Source: an uncultured Sphingobacteriia bacterium
Lineage (GTDB): Bacteria; Bacteroidota; Bacteroidia; Chitinophagales; Chitinophagaceae
DNA length: 6,470 bases
Assembly: GCA_945957225.1 (NCBI GenBank)
Contig: CAMFKK010000146.1
Coordinates: 1 to 6,470 of the forward strand
Direction of reading: 5' to 3'
The notes beneath the pieces were generated by a model, which ran no database searches, was not told the origin of the DNA, and saw only the letters and a list, made by a program, of their open reading frames with translations. The position numbers and the translations under genes are program-made. Below, in pieces: positions 1-5,757 of the stretch; the stretch's first letter is position 1, and every line of letters begins with the position of its first letter.

Positions 1-637
1 GGTTAATCTGCTGCAAATTGGCCAGGATCTTGGTCAAGGAATCCTTTTCTTGAAGGGCTCTTAAACCTGGTGTATTGGGAGAACTCACGTTTACCACAAA
101 ATAGTCAACCACATCAAATAATTCCCTAAAACAGATTTCATAGTCCTTCCAAGCGTCTTCATTTTCTGTGACTTTATTTTTACCAATATTGCCACCAATA
201 ATCAATTTCTTTTCTTGTTTGGCCACTTGGTTCCATTGGGCCAGTCTGGCTTTAATTGCTGCCACCCCCTCATTATTAAATCCCATCCGGTTAATCAGCG
301 CCTTATCCATGGGTAAGCGAAACAAACGGGGTTGTTCATTACCTGATTGCCCCAGAGGAGTAACCGTTCCTATTTCTACAAACCCAAATCCCAATACTTC
401 TAACTCCTTCAAATACAAAGCGTTTTTGTCAAAACCAGCCCCAAGACCTATTGGATTTTTAAAGGATAGACCAAATAATTCTTTTTCCAATGTTGGATGC
501 TCAAACTGGTATTGTTGTTCCAAAAGCCAACGGTTAGGAGCAATAGAACAGGCAGTTTTAAGTGCATTCATGGAAAAATGGTGTACGGCCTCAGGGTCAA
601 AACGAAAGAGTTGATTGCGGATAAAGGGATAAATCAT
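1..637 (-). CDS. pyrD: Dihydroorotate dehydrogenase (quinone), class 2; C-terminal part lies outside the window
   Basis: The gene reads leftward from an ATG at 637-635 and stays open to base 1, giving 212 residues; class 2 enzymes are about 340, so roughly the last 130 are outside. The family oxidises dihydroorotate to orotate (fourth step of de novo UMP synthesis), passing electrons from FMN to membrane quinone. Visible motifs: N-terminal MIYPFIRNQLFRFDPE, typical of the membrane-associated helical extension of class 2 enzymes; NPIGLGAGFDK (61-71); GFVEIGTVTP (85-94); PRLFRLP (103-109); INRMGFNN (115-122); GGNIGKNK (148-155); and NVSSPNTPGLR (183-193), whose second serine, S186, aligns with the catalytic base Ser175 of the E. 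coli enzyme. An in-frame ATG at 685-683 would add 16 residues (MAWAESALKGAKYLCP), but the family normally starts at MxYPF and a promoter element lies between the two ATGs, so 637 is preferred. It is transcribed divergently from the thiolase gene. Confidence 0.96.
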   Translation of the reverse strand, partial: MIYPFIRNQLFRFDPEAVHHFSMNALKTACSIAPNRWLLEQQYQFEHPTLEKELFGLSFKNPIGLGAGFDKNALYLKELEVLGFGFVEIGTVTPLGQSGNEQPRLFRLPMDKALINRMGFNNEGVAAIKARLAQWNQVAKQEKKLIIGGNIGKNKVTENEDAWKDYEICFRELFDVVDYFVVNVSSPNTPGLRALQEKDSLTKILANLQQIN

Positions 638-641
638 AGGG

Positions 642-649
642 CAAAGATA
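642..649 (-). promoter_or_regulatory. Bacteroidota-type -7 promoter element (TATCTTTG) for pyrD
   Basis: On the minus strand the octamer TATCTTTG matches the Bacteroidota -7 consensus TAnnTTTG exactly and is followed by only four bases (CCCT) before the pyrD ATG. Transcription in this phylum starts a few bases past this element, so the transcript should begin at or next to the start codon and be leaderless or nearly so. I see no good -33 TTG at the usual spacing, which keeps this short of certain. Confidence 0.6.
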
Positions 650-733
650 CTTAGCCCCTTTCAAAGCTGATTCAGCCCAAGCCATAGGCCTAAAAAATAA
701 TAGTTGCATAAACAACTGTTAGGAATTTTCCCC

Positions 734-741
734 TACATTTG
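734..741 (+). promoter_or_regulatory. Bacteroidota-type -7 promoter element (TACATTTG) for the thiolase gene
   Basis: TACATTTG is an exact match to TAnnTTTG and lies 20 bases before the thiolase ATG, implying a 5' leader of about 15 bases. A TTG at 704-706 is upstream but about 27 bases away, longer than the usual -33/-7 gap, so the upstream half of the promoter is uncertain. No Shine-Dalgarno sequence is visible between the element and the ATG. A short inverted repeat, AGTTG/CAACT (702-706 and 713-717), lies just upstream and could be an operator half-site pair, but it is too short to call. Confidence 0.5.
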
Positions 742-761
742 AAGAGATTAAATGAAATGCC

Positions 762-1940
762 ATGCAGGAAGCTTATATAGTTGCCGGATTTAGAACCGCA
801 GTGACCAAAAGTAAAAAAGGCGGTCTCCGTTTTTTTAGACCGGATGACCTTGCTGTTGAAGTCATCAAAGGATTGATGGCAACCATGCCACAATTGGATC
901 CCAAAAGAGTGGATGATGTGATTGTAGGAAATGCTGTTCCAGAGGCGGAACAAGGCTTGCAATTTGGAAGAATTATATCGGCCAAGGCCTTGGGTATAGA
1001 CGTTGCTGGATTTACCATTAACCGTTACTGTGCTAGCGGGTTAGAGAGCATTGCATTGGCTACCGCCAAAATTAGATCAGGCATGGCAGAATGTATTATT
1101 GCCGGCGGTACAGAAAGTATGAGTTTGGTGCCAACGGCAGGTTGGAAAACGGTTCCCTCTTATTCCATAGCCAAGGATGAACCCGATTATTATTTGAGCA
1201 TGGGGTTAACTGCAGAAGCAGTTGCCAAGGAATTTAATATTAATAGAGAAGACCAGGATTTATTTGCGATTGGCTCTCATCAAAAAGCAGCCCATGCCAT
1301 CCAGGCTGGTCATTTTGCTTCTGGCATTCTTCCAATAACTGTTGAGGAAACCTATGTAAATGATAAGGGCAAAAAAGCTACCCGTTCTTATGTGGTGGAT
1401 ACGGATGATGGGGTTAGGGCAGATACCAATGCAACTGTTTTGGCAAAATTAAAACCTGCCTTTGCACTTGGTGGTTCTGTTACTGCAGGTAATTCTTCAC
1501 AAACCAGTGATGGTGCGGCTTTTGTTATGGTGATGAGTGAAAGAATGGTGGTTGAATTGGGATTAAAGCCCATTGGTAGATTGGTGAATGTTGCCTCTGC
1601 GGGAGTACACCCAAGAATCATGGGTATTGGACCTGTGGCAGCTATTCCAAAAGTATTAAGGCAAGCCGGAATGAATCTGGCCGATATTGACTTGATAGAA
1701 CTGAATGAAGCGTTTGCATCTCAATCTTTGGCTGTGATACGTGAATTGGGATTAAATCAAGAAATTGTAAATATTAATGGAGGTGCAATTGCACTTGGGC
1801 ACCCATTAGGATGTACCGGATGCAAACTTACCGTACAGGTGCTCAATGACTTAAAAAGACTGAATAAAAAATACGGCATGGTTTCAGCCTGTGTAGGTGG
1901 TGGTCAAGGGATTGCCGGGATTATTGAAAACATAGATTAG
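762..1940 (+). CDS. Thiolase family acetyl-CoA C-acyltransferase (FadA/acetyl-CoA acetyltransferase type)
   Basis: A complete 392-residue cytoplasmic thiolase, the usual family length. Thiolases cleave 3-ketoacyl-CoA with CoA to acetyl-CoA plus a shortened acyl-CoA (beta-oxidation), or run in reverse to condense two acyl-CoAs. All catalytic elements are present: nucleophile Cys90 in NRYCASGLES; GGTESMS (115-121); NEAFA (315-319); His347 in GGAIALGHPLG; and the second acid/base Cys377 in CVGGGQGIAG. The N-terminal half holds the acyl-accepting Cys, the C-terminal half the His/Cys pair. ATGs at 752 and 757 are out of frame; 762 starts the family-typical MxEAYIVAGFRT. The gene is divergent from pyrD and followed by its own terminator, so it is probably monocistronic; no hydroxyacyl-CoA dehydrogenase or acyl-CoA dehydrogenase gene adjoins it. 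The motifs alone do not decide between broad-chain 3-ketoacyl-CoA thiolase and acetoacetyl-CoA thiolase, hence no symbol. Confidence 0.95.
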   Translation: MQEAYIVAGFRTAVTKSKKGGLRFFRPDDLAVEVIKGLMATMPQLDPKRVDDVIVGNAVPEAEQGLQFGRIISAKALGIDVAGFTINRYCASGLESIALATAKIRSGMAECIIAGGTESMSLVPTAGWKTVPSYSIAKDEPDYYLSMGLTAEAVAKEFNINREDQDLFAIGSHQKAAHAIQAGHFASGILPITVEETYVNDKGKKATRSYVVDTDDGVRADTNATVLAKLKPAFALGGSVTAGNSSQTSDGAAFVMVMSERMVVELGLKPIGRLVNVASAGVHPRIMGIGPVAAIPKVLRQAGMNLADIDLIELNEAFASQSLAVIRELGLNQEIVNINGGAIALGHPLGCTGCKLTVQVLNDLKRLNKKYGMVSACVGGGQGIAGIIENID

Positions 1941-1960
1941 TCTAGAAATACGGACTGTTT

Positions 1961-1995
1961 AATCCCCTTGCCAATGGTAAGGGGATTTCTTTTTT
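1961..1995 (+). terminator. Rho-independent terminator after the thiolase gene
   Basis: AATCCCCTTGCC (1961-1972) pairs with GGTAAGGGGATT (1976-1987) across a three-base AAT loop: a 12-bp stem with one G-T wobble and a GC-rich core. A T-rich run (1986-1995, one C interruption) follows directly. It begins 20 bases past the thiolase stop and about 100 bases before the next gene, so it should separate the thiolase transcript from the stress-protein gene. Confidence 0.88.
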
Positions 1996-2092
1996 ATAAG
2001 CTTTTATAGCTGATGAAAGTCATAGTTTTCATAGGATTAACTGTGTAGCTTCATACTGTCAAAATTTACACTTCACTCCAAAATTAAGCTCC

Positions 2093-2923
2093 ATGAAAAC
2101 CATATTAGTACCCACCGATTTTTCCGAAACCGCCTTGAATGCAGCGGCATATGCTTTGCCATTGGCCAAGCAATTAGGAATGGATAGGATTGTGTTGTAC
2201 AATGCCTACCAGGCACCAGTAAGTGTGGATCCCATGGTGCCAACAGTGCAGCTCTTAGACATGGATCTAATGAAGAAAAGTAGTGAAGAAGGCTTGGCCG
2301 ATTTTAAAGCCAGGATGCAGCAATTACCCGATGGTGATTTACCCATTGATACATTCAGCGAATACAATGTGCTTACTGGAGGCATCAATGAGTTAAGTAA
2401 GGCGGTACAAGCAGGCCTGATTGTCATGGGAATAACTGGTGGAGGAGCGGTTACTGAAACATTGATTGGTAGTAATGCGGTAAGTGTCTCCTTGCATTCT
2501 CAAATTCCTGTAGTGATTGTTCCGCCAGATGCTAGTTTCAAAAAAATCAATCGGGTTCTATTGGCCTGTGATTTTAAACAAGTATTGGCCACAACACCAA
2601 TTCAACCTTTGAAAGCCTTATTGGATAGTAGTTTGGCCAAATTGAATGTATTGCATGTGAACACCCCCAATGAAAAAGCTATTGACCTTTCATTTGAAAA
2701 CATGGTCTTAGATGGTTTATTAAAAACCTATCAACCCGAATACCATTTTGTCAACAACGATTCATTCACAGATGGCATCAACCATTTTGCCGATAATAAT
2801 CAAATTGACTTGATTATTACCATGCCAAAAAAACATGGTTTCTTTGAAAGTCTGTTTAAGAAAAGCCATACCAAAAAATTAGCTTTTCATACCCATCTAC
2901 CGTTGATGGTCATGCATGAATAA
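2093..2923 (+). CDS. Universal stress protein (UspA family), tandem two-domain form
   Basis: A 276-residue protein made of two Usp folds, about 1-145 and 152-276; single-domain Usp proteins are about 140-150 residues. No signal peptide or membrane segment is visible, so it is cytoplasmic. Domain 1 opens with MKTILVPTDFSETA, the Usp strand/loop with the nucleotide-contacting Asp9, and carries the full ATP-binding signature G-2x-G-9x-G-S (G113, G116, G126, S127), followed by IPVVIVPP. Domain 2 starts at NRVLLACDF (153-161) and ends with FHTHLPLMVMH, but its equivalent loop (244-262, MPKKHGFFESLF and following) lacks the glycine signature. This full-plus-degenerate pairing is familiar from Bacteroidota Usp proteins as I know them. 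Usp proteins respond to starvation or stress and may bind ATP/AMP; the specific role here is unknown. It is preceded by a terminator, with no clear TAnnTTTG element upstream, and converges on nadE with 4 bases between stop codons. Confidence 0.93.
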   Translation: MKTILVPTDFSETALNAAAYALPLAKQLGMDRIVLYNAYQAPVSVDPMVPTVQLLDMDLMKKSSEEGLADFKARMQQLPDGDLPIDTFSEYNVLTGGINELSKAVQAGLIVMGITGGGAVTETLIGSNAVSVSLHSQIPVVIVPPDASFKKINRVLLACDFKQVLATTPIQPLKALLDSSLAKLNVLHVNTPNEKAIDLSFENMVLDGLLKTYQPEYHFVNNDSFTDGINHFADNNQIDLIITMPKKHGFFESLFKKSHTKKLAFHTHLPLMVMHE

Positions 2924-2927
2924 TCAG

Positions 2928-4610
2928 CTAGGACAAGTATTTCCCAACAATGGGAACTCTGCGTCCAACCCCAAATGCCTTTGGCGATACACGGATGATG
3001 GGACAGAACTGATTACGCTTGTACTCATTGGTATTCACCATTTTCAATGTGCGGTCTACCAAAGCTGCGTCAAAACCCAGTGCTTTAATTTCGGCAGGGC
3101 CCTGACGTTTCTCAATATATTGATACAATATTTGGTCTAGTACTGCATAGTCGGGTAAGGAATCGCTGTCTTTTTGATTGGGTCTTAATTCTGCGCTTGG
3201 TGCTTTTTCAATGATATTGATAGGAATGATTTCTTTGTTCCTATTTATGTATTTGGCAAGCGCATAGACCTGTAATTTGTAACAATCTCCTAGCACGCCA
3301 AGCCCTCCAGCCATATCGCCATAAAGGGTGCCATAACCCGTGGAGAGCTCACTTTTATTGGAAGTGTTGAGTAAAATATAGCCAAACTTATTAGAGATTG
3401 CCATGAGTAAATTACCTCGGCTACGGCTTTGAATATTCTCTTCTGCCAATGAAAAAGGCAGGTCTTGAAACAGTGGTTTCAAAGTATGTAAAAAGCTTTC
3501 ATACACTTCGTTGATCCTAATAATATCATAAGGGTTTTCAAGGTTCTTACTAAGGGCTATTGCATCATCTACTGAATGTTCTGTGCTATAGGGTGAGGGC
3601 ATTAGAATAGCGCGTACATTGTCTTTGCCCAATGCGTCACAGGCCAATGCTAAGGTAACCGCAGAGTCAATGCCACCTGATGATCCAAGGATGGCTTTGG
3701 TAAATCCCATCTTTTGGAAATAATCTCTAATTCCCAAAATCAAAGCGTCATAGACTTGAGCAATATTTAATTCGGGTTCAAGCGTTGCAGGATTTAATTC
3801 CTTATCTGGTACCCTAGAGGCAGGTTCAATAATGGCAGCGTCAACTGTTCCATCATCATGCAAAACAACACAGTCTAATGCTTCTTCAAATAATGGAAAT
3901 GTCTTACACAGATTGGCGTCTTTGTCAAAAATCATGGATGACCCATCAAAGACAATTTCTGTTTGAGAACCCACTGCATTGCAATAGAACATGGGAATCT
4001 TGTATTTAAGCACATTGGCTTTGATCACCGATTTTCGGTCTTCATCATGGGTATAGTCAAAGGGAGACGCACTTAGGTTCAGCATCAGGTCAGGTTCCTG
4101 TTCCATCAAATGGTCCATGGGGCAAATGCGGTAGAGTGGATTATCTCCCATATTCCAAATGTCTTCACAAATGGTGATGGCCAATTTCTTGCCCTTGAAA
4201 GGAACAACTTTCCATTCAAATGCCGGTTCAAAATAACGGTATTCGTCAAATACATCATAGGTTGGAAGTAAGGTTTTATGAATCTCAGCTTTTACTTCTT
4301 TTTCATACAAAAAGAAAGCAGCATTAAAAAGGTCTTTACCCTTTAATTGGGTATTTCTCACTGGTGCTCCCACCAAGACTCCAATGGAATCGGAGTGCGC
4401 CTTGATCTTATTGATAGCTTCTTGGCATTTAGAAAGAAAATCGTTGAACTCCACAAAATCCCTTGCGGGATATCCGCAGATACACATTTCACTAAAAAGA
4501 ATTAAATCGCCACCGGCAGCTTTTGCGGTTTCAATTGCTTCAATAATTTTATTGGTATTGTATTCAAAATTGCCAATATGGTAATTTTGTTGGGCCAGAA
4601 AAATCTTCAT
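2928..4610 (-). CDS. nadE: Glutamine-dependent NAD+ synthetase (glutaminase-fused NadE)
   Basis: A complete 560-residue cytoplasmic enzyme for the last step of NAD+ synthesis: ATP-dependent amidation of nicotinate adenine dinucleotide with ammonia released from glutamine. Residues about 1-265 form a nitrilase/CN-hydrolase-fold glutaminase with the Glu-Lys-Cys triad visible as E41 (ILFSEMCICGYP), K112 (HKTLLPTYDVFDEYRYF) and C148 (ITICEDIWN), plus NLSASPF (178-184). Residues about 285-560 are the synthetase domain: ATP-pyrophosphatase P-loop SGGIDS (311-316), PSPYSTEHS (338-346), the NTSNKSELSTGYGTLYGD region (415-432), PSAELRPNQKDSDSLPDY (471-488) and the C-terminal KAFGVGRRVPI (544-554). Length and domain order are normal for the fused bacterial type. 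The chosen ATG (4610-4608) starts the typical MKIFLAQQNYxIG. Its tail faces the usp gene; its head faces gldB across 99 bases. Confidence 0.97.
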   Translation of the reverse strand: MKIFLAQQNYHIGNFEYNTNKIIEAIETAKAAGGDLILFSEMCICGYPARDFVEFNDFLSKCQEAINKIKAHSDSIGVLVGAPVRNTQLKGKDLFNAAFFLYEKEVKAEIHKTLLPTYDVFDEYRYFEPAFEWKVVPFKGKKLAITICEDIWNMGDNPLYRICPMDHLMEQEPDLMLNLSASPFDYTHDEDRKSVIKANVLKYKIPMFYCNAVGSQTEIVFDGSSMIFDKDANLCKTFPLFEEALDCVVLHDDGTVDAAIIEPASRVPDKELNPATLEPELNIAQVYDALILGIRDYFQKMGFTKAILGSSGGIDSAVTLALACDALGKDNVRAILMPSPYSTEHSVDDAIALSKNLENPYDIIRINEVYESFLHTLKPLFQDLPFSLAEENIQSRSRGNLLMAISNKFGYILLNTSNKSELSTGYGTLYGDMAGGLGVLGDCYKLQVYALAKYINRNKEIIPINIIEKAPSAELRPNQKDSDSLPDYAVLDQILYQYIEKRQGPAEIKALGFDAALVDRTLKMVNTNEYKRNQFCPIIRVSPKAFGVGRRVPIVGKYLS

Positions 4611-4614
4611 GGGT

Positions 4615-4622
4615 CAAATTTC
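4615..4622 (-). promoter_or_regulatory. Possible -7 element (GAAATTTG, one mismatch) for nadE
   Basis: On the minus strand GAAATTTG differs from TAnnTTTG only in its first base and is followed by four bases (ACCC) before the nadE ATG, the same TTTG-to-ATG spacing as at pyrD. No -33 TTG stands at normal spacing. The matching spacing is suggestive, but one mismatch in an AT-rich region makes chance quite possible. Confidence 0.3.
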
Positions 4623-4709
4623 ACTAATTATTGCCAATGAGGCTTATTTTGTGGGGGAACAATTTCTAAAATTCATTGTTTCAATTATTCCAATCCTTAA
4701 AAGCTGATA

Positions 4710-5711
4710 ATGAAGTGGACTCCAATATGCCTTTTGCTGCTATTTTTTCTGGGCTGTAAGCCCAAACCAAAAGCGCCGGATGTTTCAAAAATTCCGGTCA
4801 AACTCAATATACTTCGTTTTGAAGACGCTTTTTTTGGGCTGGATAGCAATCGTTTAGAAACTGCTTTAAATGAATTGGATAGAAATTATCCTGGTTTTGC
4901 CAAAGATTTTTTATTCAATATTATGGGTACTACGCCCTCAACTGCTGTAAAGGACATCAAGTCTTTTAGCAATAGTTATAGGTTGATGTATGATTCTTCC
5001 AAAAAGATTTTTGCCAATTTTCAACCAATTGCAAATCAAGTAGAATTAGGGCTTAAATATGTGAAATACTATTTCCCCAATTATGCCATTCCTAAAAACC
5101 TGGTCACTTTTATTGGTCCCATTAACAGCTACGGAAATATCATTACAACAGATGCATTAGCGGTTGGGTTGCAACTCTATATGGGTAGAAATTACTCGTT
5201 GTATAGCACGGAAATGGGACAACAATTGTATCCTGAGTATTTGTCCAGAAGGTTTGAGCAAGCCTATATTCCAGTTAATTGCATGAACAATATTATTGAG
5301 GACCTCTATCCCAATAAAAGTTTGGGAATGCCTTTAGTTGACCAAATGGTTGAAACAGGTAAAAGACAATTTTTATTGGATCATTTATTACCCAGTCTAC
5401 CAGATAGTTTAAAATTAGGCTATACCCAACAGCAGGTAGAAGACTGTAATAACAATGAAAGCAATATTTGGGCTTTTTTTATCCAGAACAATCTATTGTA
5501 TCAGACCGAACCGGAAATTACCAAAGAGTATATGAATGAAGCACCATTTACAGTTGCGCTTGGGTCTAATTTTCCAGGTTTTATTGGCAAATTTGTTGGA
5601 TGGAAACTGGTGCAGAAATACATGGAAAGCCATCCTGACCTGGAACTGTCTAAATTAATGGATACGCCAGCTAGAAAAATTTTTGAAGAAGCCAAATACA
5701 AACCAAGATAA
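4710..5711 (+). CDS. gldB: Gliding motility lipoprotein GldB family
   Basis: A 333-residue envelope lipoprotein, near the usual GldB length. The N-terminus has a short hydrophobic signal (about 5-15) ending FLGC, with Cys16 as the likely lipidated residue after signal peptidase II cleavage. Family-like segments follow in order: PVKLNILRFEDAFF (29-42); a central AVGLQLYMGRNYSLY (151-165); YLSRRF (177-182); LLPSLPDSLKLGYT (226-239); ESNIWAFFIQNNLLYQT (250-266); and the C-terminal FPGFIGKFVGWKLVQKYM (288-305) with a final KIFEEAKYKP. GldB is required for gliding in Flavobacterium johnsoniae, and Gld proteins are linked to the type IX secretion/motility apparatus; its biochemical role is not established. 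No HExxH is present, so I see no basis for a metallopeptidase activity. It is divergent from nadE and 46 bases upstream of an exported protein gene. Assignment rests on recalled family pattern, so a more distant relative is possible. Confidence 0.87.
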   Translation: MKWTPICLLLLFFLGCKPKPKAPDVSKIPVKLNILRFEDAFFGLDSNRLETALNELDRNYPGFAKDFLFNIMGTTPSTAVKDIKSFSNSYRLMYDSSKKIFANFQPIANQVELGLKYVKYYFPNYAIPKNLVTFIGPINSYGNIITTDALAVGLQLYMGRNYSLYSTEMGQQLYPEYLSRRFEQAYIPVNCMNNIIEDLYPNKSLGMPLVDQMVETGKRQFLLDHLLPSLPDSLKLGYTQQQVEDCNNNESNIWAFFIQNNLLYQTEPEITKEYMNEAPFTVALGSNFPGFIGKFVGWKLVQKYMESHPDLELSKLMDTPARKIFEEAKYKPR

Positions 5712-5757
5712 AGCAACCGAATAGCTATTACAATCGTTTAGGAATTTGAATATTCTA

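Noticed and set aside
168..614. 148-codon plus-strand open frame opposite pyrD
   Set aside because: It is antisense to strongly conserved PyrD motifs, and its translation is rich in Ser, Pro, Asn and Cys with no recognisable domain; a shadow frame.
683..685. Upstream in-frame ATG for pyrD adding MAWAESALKGAKYLCP
   Set aside because: The family starts at MxYPF, and an exact promoter -7 element lies between the two ATGs, so the extension is probably untranslated.
1995..2008. TATAA-GCTT-TTATA inverted repeat just after the thiolase terminator
   Set aside because: Five-base AT-only arms; too weak to be a second terminator or operator.
2013..2032. Inverted repeat ATGAAA-N8-TTTCAT upstream of usp
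   Set aside because: A 6-bp AT-rich repeat in an AT-rich spacer is expected by chance, and no promoter element lies beside it to anchor it as an operator.
1401..3002. 12-base direct repeat ACGGATGATGGG at 1401-1412 and 2991-3002
   Set aside because: About one such 12-base match is expected by chance in a window this size, and both copies lie inside unrelated coding sequence.
2916..3140. 74-codon plus-strand open frame overlapping the end of usp and antisense to the nadE 3' end
   Set aside because: It lies opposite the conserved NadE C-terminus and encodes nothing recognisable; overlap with both real genes makes it a shadow.
4384..4584. 66-codon plus-strand open frame opposite the nadE N-terminus
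   Set aside because: It is antisense to the glutaminase domain (including the E41 region), with no independent support.
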